12,979 nt of DNA, from NCBI GenBank assembly GCA_017459315.1, contig JAFUDD010000484.1, forward strand, positions 1 through 12,979. Direction: 5' to 3'. Origin of the DNA: Clostridia bacterium (GTDB taxonomy: Bacteria > Bacillota_A > Clostridia > Christensenellales > CAG-138). This document shows, piece after piece, positions 7,419 through 12,979 of this stretch (position 1 is its first letter; every line of letters begins with the position of its first letter). The notes beneath the pieces were generated by a model that was not told where the DNA came from, did no database searches, and saw only the letters and a list, made by a program, of their open reading frames with translations. Both the position numbers and the translations under genes were made by a program.

Positions 7419-8129
7419 ATGACAAGATTTGCAATCGTGGAGGACGATGCATCGTTCCGGCAGCAGCTTGGATCGTTTCTGGAGCGGTTCTGTACGGAAA
7501 ACGGTCTGAAATATGATGTGACGACGTTTTCGGACGGCGGCGAAATCGCATGCGGGTATCAGCCGGTCTATGATATCATCCTGATGGATATTCAGATGCA
7601 GGAGGTGGACGGCATGACCGCCGCGCACCGCATCCGCGCGCTCGACAACGACGTGCTGATCATCTTCATCACGAACATGACGCAGTTCGCCATCGAGGGC
7701 TACGCCGTGGACGCGCTCGATTACCTTCTGAAGCCTCTCACCTACTACGCGTTTTCGCAATGCATGCACCGCGCGCTCACCCGGCTGAAAAAGCGGGAGA
7801 AAAAGAGCCTGTTCGTCGTCACGCGCGAGGGCGGACGGCGCGTGGACAGCGATGAAATCTACTACATCGAGGTGCACGGGCACTCGCTCGTCTACCACCT
7901 CGCAAGCGGCGACGTGGAGGCCGGCGGCGCGATGAAGGATGTGGAGGAGGCGCTCGGCACGCTGCCGTTTTTCCGCTGCAACAAGTGCGACCTTGTGAAC
8001 CTTGCGAAAGTGGACGGCGTGCAGGACGGCGACGCCGTTGTGAACGGGCAGATCGTGCAGGTCTCCCGCGCGAAGAAGAAGCCTTTTTTGGAGGCGCTGA
8101 ACCGCTATATCAATGAGGTCCGCGCATGA
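7419..8129 (+). CDS. LytTR-family response regulator
   Basis: This 236-residue protein is of the AgrA/LytR/VirR type. The receiver domain spans about 1-120, with acidic pocket residues E8, D9 and D10, phospho-acceptor D57 (ILMDIQM), T85 (FITNM) and K105 (LLKPL). The LytTR DNA-binding domain spans about 132-235 (LFVVTREGGRRVDSDEIYYI, FFRCNKCDLVNL). Length and order match the family, and no key residue is missing. Phosphorylation by the kinase encoded next would let it bind target promoters, usually as a dimer on direct repeats upstream of -35. The kinase gene overlaps it by ATGA, so the two are translationally coupled. It is divergent from the GH3 operon, which makes that operon a likely target. 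No AgrB/AgrD-like gene is present in the window. Confidence 0.95.
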   Translation: MTRFAIVEDDASFRQQLGSFLERFCTENGLKYDVTTFSDGGEIACGYQPVYDIILMDIQMQEVDGMTAAHRIRALDNDVLIIFITNMTQFAIEGYAVDALDYLLKPLTYYAFSQCMHRALTRLKKREKKSLFVVTREGGRRVDSDEIYYIEVHGHSLVYHLASGDVEAGGAMKDVEEALGTLPFFRCNKCDLVNLAKVDGVQDGDAVVNGQIVQVSRAKKKPFLEALNRYINEVRA

Positions 8130-9442
8130 CGCAGCTGCATTTCGAAGCCGATATCCCTTACGTATGGACGGCGCAGCTGCATTGGCTCAGCTCCATGCTG
8201 TTCGTTACGCTGCTGCCCAAGCGCATGAAACGGCTGCCGACCGTGCTGATCGCGCTGTTGCTGCTGCCGGTGCAGGTCGCGCTGTACAGCGTGATCGGCC
8301 CGCTGCGCGGCATGGCGTTCAACCTCGGCATGAGCCTGTTTGCGGTGTGGACGCTGCTGCCGCTTATCGTGCTCACCGACGTACCGCTTCGCACGCAGAT
8401 CTATTGCTGTGCCAGAGCGTTCATCGTCGGCGGCTTTACCGCGTCGTTTTCCTGGCAGATCTACCGGTTTTATTCGCTGCGCACGCCCGCGCTTGCCGCG
8501 CGCGGCTGGGAGGTCGCGCTTATGCTGCTGGTCGGCCTGTCGGTGATCACGCTGACCGGCGTGCTGGAAAACCGCCACCGCACGGAGCTGCGGGAAATGC
8601 CGATGCCGTGGAGCCGCGTTGCCGAAACGGTCATGATCGCGCTGTTCATCTACATCCTGTCCAGTCTCAGCTATACTGCGCTCGATACGCCGTTTTCCGC
8701 CGAGACCGAATCGCAGGTCTTTATGACGCGGACGATCATCTACTTTGCGGGGCTTGCGATCCTGTACGCCCTGCATCTGCACCTGTGCGAAACCTACGCC
8801 CGTTCGGAGCGCGACGCCTTAAAGAGCATCCTCGAACGCCAGTATGAGAACTACCGCATCCGGCAGGAATCCATCAGCCTTGTCAACCAGAAGTATCACG
8901 ATCTGAAGCACCAGATCGCGCTGCTGCGCTCCGAGATCGGCGCGGATCAAAAGCTCGACTGTCTTGATCAAGTCGAGAGCGAAATTCGCTCCTATGAGGC
9001 GCAGAACAAAACCGGCAACGAGGTATTGGACGCGATCCTGACCGGCAAGAGCCTCTATTGCGCCGAGCACGGCATCACGATGACCGCCGTTGCCGACGGG
9101 CACGCGCTCGATTTTATGAGCGTCATGGATCTTTCCGCGCTGTTCGGCAACGCACTCGACAATGCCATCGAGGCCGCCGAGCAGGTGCCCGATCCGGAAC
9201 AGCGGCTGATCGTGCTGTCCGTTTCTCAGCAAAAGGGCTTTGTAAAAATGCAGGTCAGAAACCGCTACCAGTCCGGCGAAACGATCACCTCCCTGCCCGC
9301 CACGACCAAGCACGACAAACGCTACCACGGCTACGGCTTGAAGTCGATCCGCTCCACCGTCGAAAAATACGGCGGCTCCGTCGCCGTGCACGGCGAGGAC
9401 GGCTGGTTCGAGCTCGGTGTGCTGATTCCGAGAAACGTCTGA
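8126..9442 (+). CDS. GHKL sensor histidine kinase (AgrC-like)
   Basis: This 438-residue protein has an N-terminal half with about six hydrophobic helices (roughly 15-32, 38-58, 65-85, 95-112, 128-146, 167-184) and a further one at about 203-222. A linker leads to the kinase core. The H-box is KYHDLKHQI, with H258 the likely phosphorylated histidine; the N-box is FGNALDNAIEA (N342, N346); the G-box is GYGLKSI (402-408). This is the short GHKL ATPase form typical of AgrC-type kinases that pair with LytTR regulators. The membrane domain carries no recognisable ligand-binding domain, so the signal is unknown. It could be a peptide, a membrane property or a partner protein. Its ATG overlaps the stop of the regulator gene by ATGA. 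A terminator follows 14 bases after its stop. Confidence 0.95.
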   Translation: MTQLHFEADIPYVWTAQLHWLSSMLFVTLLPKRMKRLPTVLIALLLLPVQVALYSVIGPLRGMAFNLGMSLFAVWTLLPLIVLTDVPLRTQIYCCARAFIVGGFTASFSWQIYRFYSLRTPALAARGWEVALMLLVGLSVITLTGVLENRHRTELREMPMPWSRVAETVMIALFIYILSSLSYTALDTPFSAETESQVFMTRTIIYFAGLAILYALHLHLCETYARSERDALKSILERQYENYRIRQESISLVNQKYHDLKHQIALLRSEIGADQKLDCLDQVESEIRSYEAQNKTGNEVLDAILTGKSLYCAEHGITMTAVADGHALDFMSVMDLSALFGNALDNAIEAAEQVPDPEQRLIVLSVSQQKGFVKMQVRNRYQSGETITSLPATTKHDKRYHGYGLKSIRSTVEKYGGSVAVHGEDGWFELGVLIPRNV

Positions 9443-9456
9443 ACAGCATACGACAA

Positions 9457-9491
9457 AAGCACCGGTCAATGTGGCCGGTGCTTGTTTTCTA
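9457..9491. terminator. Bidirectional Rho-independent terminator between convergent genes
   Basis: A perfect 9-bp stem, AAGCACCGG (9457-9465) and CCGGTGCTT (9475-9483), is followed by GTTTTCT on the plus strand. On the minus strand the same stem is followed by TTGTCG after the AAAA/TTTT at its base. It ends the kinase operon on plus and the aldo-keto reductase gene on minus, whose stop (9489-9491) overlaps the plus-strand T-tract. Confidence 0.8.
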
Positions 9492-11315
9492 CTCCGCGTC
9501 CTGTTCGAGCGCCCCTGCCTCCTCCTTTGTCAGCGGGCGGCAGGCGGACAGCACGTTCTGCGCGATCCTTTTGGGATCGGTCGAGCTGCACACGGCAAAG
9601 GCGTTCATGTCGGACGCGAACACATAGCGCAGCGCGATATCGGATACGCTTGTGTGCAGCGAAGCGGCAAGGCGTTCGGCGTTGCGCAGGCGGCGCATGT
9701 TTTCGGGATACAGATACCCCTTTTGCGCAGGAGCGTCCAAAACCGCCCGCGCGCCGTCCCAGTCGTCGCTTCGGAACCGTCCGGTGAAGAACCCGCGGCC
9801 GAGGCTTGAATACGCGATCACCGGCAGCCGCAGCTGCGCATACCGATTTCGCACGGCTTCGTTTTCGGGCCCGGCAACGGTCACGCACGCGCCGCCCCAC
9901 GGGTCGGCCATCTGCCGCGCCAGACCGTAGTTCGGGCTGGACGCCGCAAAGCCGGTCAAGCCCTTCGACGCCGCGTAAGCGTTCGCCGCTTCGATCCGGT
10001 CGCGCGTCCAGTTGGACACACCAAACGCGCGGATGCGCCCGGCGTTTTTCTGTTCGTTCAGGGCGTCGATCAGCTCGCCCACCGGCGTGTTCGGATCGTC
10101 GCGGTGCAATAGATACAGGTCGATATAGTCCGTCTTGAGCGCCGCAAGGCTCTCCTTTAATTCCTTTTCGATCACGGCACGGTTTACGGCTACCTTGCCG
10201 CCCATGCCGACGTTGCCGCATTTGGTGATGATCACGATGCGCTCGCGGTTGTTCCGCGCCTTGCTCCACGCGCCGAGGCTCTTTTCCGCCATGCCGTAGC
10301 CGCGCGCACAGTCGAACGTATTGATCCCCGCTGCCAGCGCCGCGTCCAGGATCGCGTCCGCGTTCCGTCCCATCAGCATCGGCTTGATCGCCGTGCCGAA
10401 GATCACGCGGGAAACCGGCTTTGCCACGCCCTCGATCCTGCCATACGGCGGACACACCGCCGCGCCGGTTCGGTACGCGTCGAGCATCTGCACATACCCC
10501 GCCAGCACCTTGGCGTGCTGCAGGCCCGTCACGCCCGCAGGCGCCGCATACTCGACGGAAACCGTCCCGTCATAGCCGTCCCTTTGCAGCGCCTCCATGA
10601 CCGCCCGCAGCGGCATCTCGCCCGCGCCGGTCATGACGCAGCGGATTTTCGTTCCGTCCGCGCAGCGTTCCCCGGTTCGGAACGAACCGCGCACGGTGTC
10701 CTTCATGTGAACGCGCACGATGCGATCCTTCAGCAGCGCGTAGGCCGCAAGCAGATCCTGTTTCGAATCCGCCTCCTTGGGTTCCGCGATCTGAAAATTG
10801 CCGGTGTCGAACACGAAGCCGAGCCCCGGCACCGCGTCAAGCACCGCGCGGCAGTCGGCGGGACGGCACAGCGGCTTATGCGCCTGCGGCGTGTTCTCGA
10901 ACATGACCGTGATCCCGTTCGCCTCCCGCACGGCAAGCCGGTAGGCTTCGATGGCGCGGGCGAGCATCTGCTCCCGCGTCATGGCGGCGCAGGCGCTTTC
11001 GTCCATCGCGCCGGGTACGATCATCAGGTTCGCCGCCCCGATGCGGCGGCACAGGGCAAGCGCCTTTTGCAGCTGTTTCGGATAGCCCGCATACCCGCGA
11101 TAGAACGACAGCGTTGCGATCACGCAGCCGCAGGAAACGCCCTCGGCGGCAAACGCCCTTTGCAGGTTTTTAAGACCGTAGAGCGCGATCTCGCTCGTCA
11201 TCAGGTCCAGCTGCCGGATGCCGTTCTTTGCCGCAAGCTGACACAGCTTATCCGCATTCATGGCAAAGCGCAGCCGTTCCGTCTGCATTGAAAAAGTCAA
11301 CAGCGCATATTCCAT
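9489..11315 (-). CDS. Fusion of a xylose-isomerase-like TIM barrel and an aldo-keto reductase
   Basis: This 608-residue protein joins two TIM barrels. The N-terminal half (about 1-285) fits the sugar-phosphate isomerase/epimerase (AP endonuclease 2) family: metal-ligand candidates are E140 (MFENT), D170 (VFDTGN), H203 (RVHMKD) and E255 (VSVEY). The C-terminal half (about 300-600) is an aldo-keto reductase with the full catalytic tetrad: D335 and Y340 (NTFDCARGYG), K365 (IITKCG), H404 (YLLHRDDP), plus FGVSNW. Both halves look intact, so a two-step conversion of one sugar or polyol, isomerisation and NAD(P)H-linked oxidoreduction, is inferred. The substrate is unknown. An in-frame ATG nine codons upstream (11342) was rejected: GGAGG lies 8 bases before the ATG at 11315, and the upstream ATG overlaps a candidate -10 element. 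The gene stands alone, with terminators on both sides. Confidence 0.9.
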   Translation of the reverse strand: MEYALLTFSMQTERLRFAMNADKLCQLAAKNGIRQLDLMTSEIALYGLKNLQRAFAAEGVSCGCVIATLSFYRGYAGYPKQLQKALALCRRIGAANLMIVPGAMDESACAAMTREQMLARAIEAYRLAVREANGITVMFENTPQAHKPLCRPADCRAVLDAVPGLGFVFDTGNFQIAEPKEADSKQDLLAAYALLKDRIVRVHMKDTVRGSFRTGERCADGTKIRCVMTGAGEMPLRAVMEALQRDGYDGTVSVEYAAPAGVTGLQHAKVLAGYVQMLDAYRTGAAVCPPYGRIEGVAKPVSRVIFGTAIKPMLMGRNADAILDAALAAGINTFDCARGYGMAEKSLGAWSKARNNRERIVIITKCGNVGMGGKVAVNRAVIEKELKESLAALKTDYIDLYLLHRDDPNTPVGELIDALNEQKNAGRIRAFGVSNWTRDRIEAANAYAASKGLTGFAASSPNYGLARQMADPWGGACVTVAGPENEAVRNRYAQLRLPVIAYSSLGRGFFTGRFRSDDWDGARAVLDAPAQKGYLYPENMRRLRNAERLAASLHTSVSDIALRYVFASDMNAFAVCSSTDPKRIAQNVLSACRPLTKEEAGALEQDAE

Positions 11316-11323
11316 TTCCCGTT

Positions 11324-11328
11324 CCTCC
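11324..11328 (-). promoter_or_regulatory. Ribosome binding site that fixes the start of the fusion gene
   Basis: GGAGG on the minus strand lies 8 bases before the ATG at 11315. The upstream in-frame ATG at 11342 has no such site at a usable distance, so the shorter 608-residue product is chosen. Confidence 0.75.
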
Positions 11329-11340
11329 GTTTTCGGCTTC

Positions 11341-11369
11341 ATCTTACCTCATTTGGGTTCGCATTTCCA
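11341..11369 (-). promoter_or_regulatory. Candidate promoter of the isomerase/aldo-keto reductase gene
   Basis: TGGAAA (11364-11369) and TAAGAT (11341-11346) lie 17 bases apart on the minus strand. Both match the consensus only partly. A promoter is expected here because a terminator sits just upstream. Confidence 0.45.
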
Positions 11370-11373
11370 CGCC

Positions 11374-11397
11374 GCCCGCACAGTTTGCTTTGCGGGC
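11374..11397. repeat. Hairpin just upstream of the candidate promoter
   Basis: GCCCGCA (11374-11380) and TGCGGGC (11391-11397) form a perfect 7-bp stem with a 10-base loop. No T-tract follows on either strand, so it does not look like a terminator. It could be an operator next to the -35 element. Confidence 0.4.
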
Positions 11398-11408
11398 TTC
11401 GCAGATTG

Positions 11409-11425
11409 TTTTTGCTGAGCAAAAA
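11409..11425. repeat. A/T-rich palindrome overlapping the terminator tail
   Basis: TTTTTGCT and AGCAAAAA flank a single central base. The right arm includes five of the seven A residues that are the T-tract of the minus-strand terminator. It may be a protein-binding site or a by-product of the T-tract. Confidence 0.35.
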
Positions 11426-11447
11426 AAGAGGACGCCCGCGCGTCCCC
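11421..11447 (-). terminator. Rho-independent terminator of the SIS-HAD gene
   Basis: On the minus strand, an 8-bp stem, GGGGACGC and GCGTCCTC (one G-T pair), with a 4-base GCGG loop is followed directly by seven T residues. It lies 13 bases after the stop of the SIS-HAD gene. Confidence 0.9.
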
Positions 11448-11460
11448 GTCGTCGATTGGG

Positions 11461-12843
11461 TTACAGGCCGAGCAGCTTCAAAAGCGCCGCCGGATCGGAA
11501 AAATCCGGAATGATGCAGTCCGCGCCTGCGCCGAACAGCAGACGGCGCTTTCGCATATCCGTCGCCGACGGCCGCGTTTCATCCATCGCCACGCCGACCG
11601 CATAGCCGCCCGCGGCCTTGGCCGCCGCAAGCTCGCTCGGCCCGTCGCCAAAGCACAAAAGCTCTTTCCCGTCGATCTCGCCGCGCCGGGTCAGCGTCCC
11701 GATCAGCGCCTCCTTGACGCCCTCTCTCTGCCCCGGCCTCGCGCCCGCGATGCCGCCCGAAAACAGCGTGTCCACGCCGAGCAGCTCAGCCTCGAGCCGC
11801 ACGCTTTCCTCGTCGGTGCCGCTTGCCAACCAGCAGCGGACGCCGCGCGCTTCGAGCGTTTCGATCCATTCCTTCACACCCGGCACCAGCAGCGTTGCGG
11901 GGTCTGCGCCGTTTTGCAGCGACGCGCGCCGCGCAGCAACGCGCTCGGCCATGCGATCCAAAAAGCCCTGCTTATAGACGTTCGGATCGACATGCTTGCC
12001 GCCGCGCCGCACGACCTCCGCATCGAGCGCCATGCATTGAAAGATCGTCTGCTTGCCGGTCAGCGCGTCCACAAAGCCGTTGACCGTTTCTTCGACCGCT
12101 TCGCGCGATTCGCCCGGCGATACCGCCGCGAGCACGTCGGTAAAGTACGGGATCATCGCGTCGCGCCAGTCCGCGCGGATCAGGCTCACGGTGCCGTCGA
12201 AATCGAACAGTGCGGCGGTGAACCGCCGTCCGAGCGGCTTTGTCACAAGCTCCGCGCCCCATTCGTTTTCGAGCCGTTTTTTCAGCAGCGACACGAGCGC
12301 GTGGCAGTAGAGCATGTGCATGTCCTCGATCTTTTCCATACAGTCGGTCGGGGCGAGCACGTACGCGTCGCAAAGCGGCAGCAGCTTGCCGCCGTCCCGG
12401 CCCAGAAAGCCGAGCACGGTCATGCCGAAGCGATGCGCCGTCTCGGCGGCGCGGACGACGTTTTCCGAATTGCCGCTGCCCGAAAACGCCAGCAGCACGT
12501 CCCCCGGATCGGCCTGCGTTTCGATCTGCACGCGGTAGATATCCTGATAAGAAAAGTCGTTGGCAAGGCAGGTCACGACCGATTCCGAATCCCCGAGGCA
12601 CATGGCCGAAAAGCCCGCCCGTTCATAGACGCGCGCGCCCTTTTGGAGATCGTTGCAGATATGTGAGGCGGTCGCGGCGCTGCCGCCGTTGCCCGCCGTG
12701 TAGATGTGGTGGCCGTTGTGCTTGGCGTCCAGAAGGATATCCGCCATGCGGTCGAGCGCCGAAAAGTCCGTTTCCATCGTGCGCGCACAGCAGTCCGCGG
12801 CGTATTCGCGCAAAAACGTCGCGCCGTCAATCGGTTTTATCAT
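11461..12843 (-). CDS. Fusion of a GmhA-like SIS isomerase and a HAD phosphatase
   Basis: This is a 460-residue two-domain protein. Residues 1 to about 196 are a SIS domain of the phosphoheptose-isomerase (GmhA) type: AGNGGSAATASH (50-61), FSGSGNSENV (120-129) and EDMHMLYCH (173-181). Residues about 208-460 are a HAD phosphatase with a helical cap: nucleophile D214 and D216 (FDFDGTV), S341 (LASGTD), K377 (REGVKE) and D400 (FGDGPSE). The likely job is to isomerise a sugar phosphate and remove a phosphate in the same pathway, as GmhA and GmhB do for ADP- or GDP-heptose. However, GmhA's catalytic glutamate appears as D65 (CNDLQKG), so the substrate may not be sedoheptulose 7-phosphate. A TAAGGGG ribosome binding site shares the stop codon of the gene before, 12 bases upstream, so the two are in one operon. 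A terminator follows. Confidence 0.9.
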   Translation of the reverse strand: MIKPIDGATFLREYAADCCARTMETDFSALDRMADILLDAKHNGHHIYTAGNGGSAATASHICNDLQKGARVYERAGFSAMCLGDSESVVTCLANDFSYQDIYRVQIETQADPGDVLLAFSGSGNSENVVRAAETAHRFGMTVLGFLGRDGGKLLPLCDAYVLAPTDCMEKIEDMHMLYCHALVSLLKKRLENEWGAELVTKPLGRRFTAALFDFDGTVSLIRADWRDAMIPYFTDVLAAVSPGESREAVEETVNGFVDALTGKQTIFQCMALDAEVVRRGGKHVDPNVYKQGFLDRMAERVAARRASLQNGADPATLLVPGVKEWIETLEARGVRCWLASGTDEESVRLEAELLGVDTLFSGGIAGARPGQREGVKEALIGTLTRRGEIDGKELLCFGDGPSELAAAKAAGGYAVGVAMDETRPSATDMRKRRLLFGAGADCIIPDFSDPAALLKLLGL

Positions 12844-12855
12844 ATCGGTTTCCCC

Positions 12856-12979
12856 TTACAGTTTTGCAATCACGTCCGCTATCGTGCCCGCCGTGCACGG
12901 TGCGGCCACGGTCAGCTTTGTCCCGACAAGCGGGCGAATGCTCTCGTCCCCGTCCGCCGGGGTGAAGGCCAGATCGGCC
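12856..12979 (-). CDS. C-terminal end of an upstream gene, possibly a KdsC/YrbI-type HAD phosphatase
   Basis: Only the last 40 codons and the stop (TAA at 12856-12858) are present. The readable end contains LAFTPADGDESIRPL and then AGTIADVIAKL. By eye this resembles the end of KdsC/YrbI-type HAD phosphatases, where an AD-x-H-like stretch is followed by G-x-G-A-V-R-E-V and a final helix. The match is weak, and another HAD-type or sugar enzyme is possible. It ends 12 bases before the SIS-HAD start, so it is the preceding gene of the same operon. If the match is right, the operon holds two phosphatases acting on acidic or heptose-type sugars. Confidence 0.6.
   Translation of the reverse strand, partial: ADLAFTPADGDESIRPLVGTKLTVAAPCTAGTIADVIAKL

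Noticed and set aside
9466..10455. A 329-codon minus-strand frame inside the aldo-keto reductase region
   Set aside because: It could be taken as a frameshifted gene, but the main frame runs unbroken through all the aldo-keto reductase motifs, so this is a shadow.
11316..11342. Upstream ATG adding nine residues to the isomerase/aldo-keto reductase protein
   Set aside because: It has no ribosome binding site and overlaps the candidate -10 element; the ATG at 11315 has GGAGG 8 bases upstream.
1..12979. Search for tRNA, rRNA, CRISPR repeats, insertion sequences, phage genes and toxin-antitoxin pairs
   Set aside because: None was seen; coding sequences and short regulatory gaps account for nearly all of the window.

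Overview
The window looks like a GC-rich, anaerobic, Gram-positive-type bacterium, most likely a gut-associated clostridium (Oscillospirales- or Christensenellales-like). This is inferred from strong GGAGG ribosome binding sites, U-tract terminators, a LytTR/GHKL two-component pair, an InlB-type B-repeat joined to a BspA-type leucine-rich repeat, and a domain-swapped GH3 enzyme of a kind known from Ruminococcus and Butyrivibrio. No rRNA, tRNA, insertion sequence, phage gene or CRISPR array is visible.

Left block (1-3512, minus strand): a surface-glycan O-acylation operon. A promoter (TTGACC-N17-TACAAT) drives three tightly packed genes. The first encodes a secreted, membrane-tethered SGNH-like protein carrying a B-repeat and leucine-rich repeats. 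The second encodes an AlgI/DltB-type MBOAT acyltransferase. The third encodes another membrane-anchored SGNH-like protein, cut by the window edge. The two SGNH-like proteins share a core motif, so the MBOAT is flanked by paralogous partners.

Middle block (3521-7269, minus strand): a two-gene operon with its own promoter and terminator. It encodes a large membrane-anchored GH3-family protein with its domains in reversed order, and a small four-helix membrane protein one base downstream. Divergent from it (7357-9442, plus strand) are a LytTR response regulator and an AgrC-like GHKL histidine kinase, overlapping by ATGA. The two divergent promoters share CTATTGCAT at -35 and TAYAATATG at -10, both with 17-bp spacers, which suggests common control.

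Right block (9489-12979, minus strand): sugar metabolism. A partial gene, possibly a KdsC/YrbI-type HAD phosphatase, precedes a fused SIS isomerase-HAD phosphatase. After a strong terminator comes a fused sugar-isomerase-like/aldo-keto reductase protein with its own candidate promoter. A bidirectional terminator separates it from the kinase gene.

Taken together the window is about making, modifying and sensing surface carbohydrate. The links between blocks are inferred from proximity only. The points most worth a second look are the modular SGNH-MBOAT-SGNH cassette, the divergent GH3/LytTR control region, and two separate two-enzyme fusions in the sugar block.
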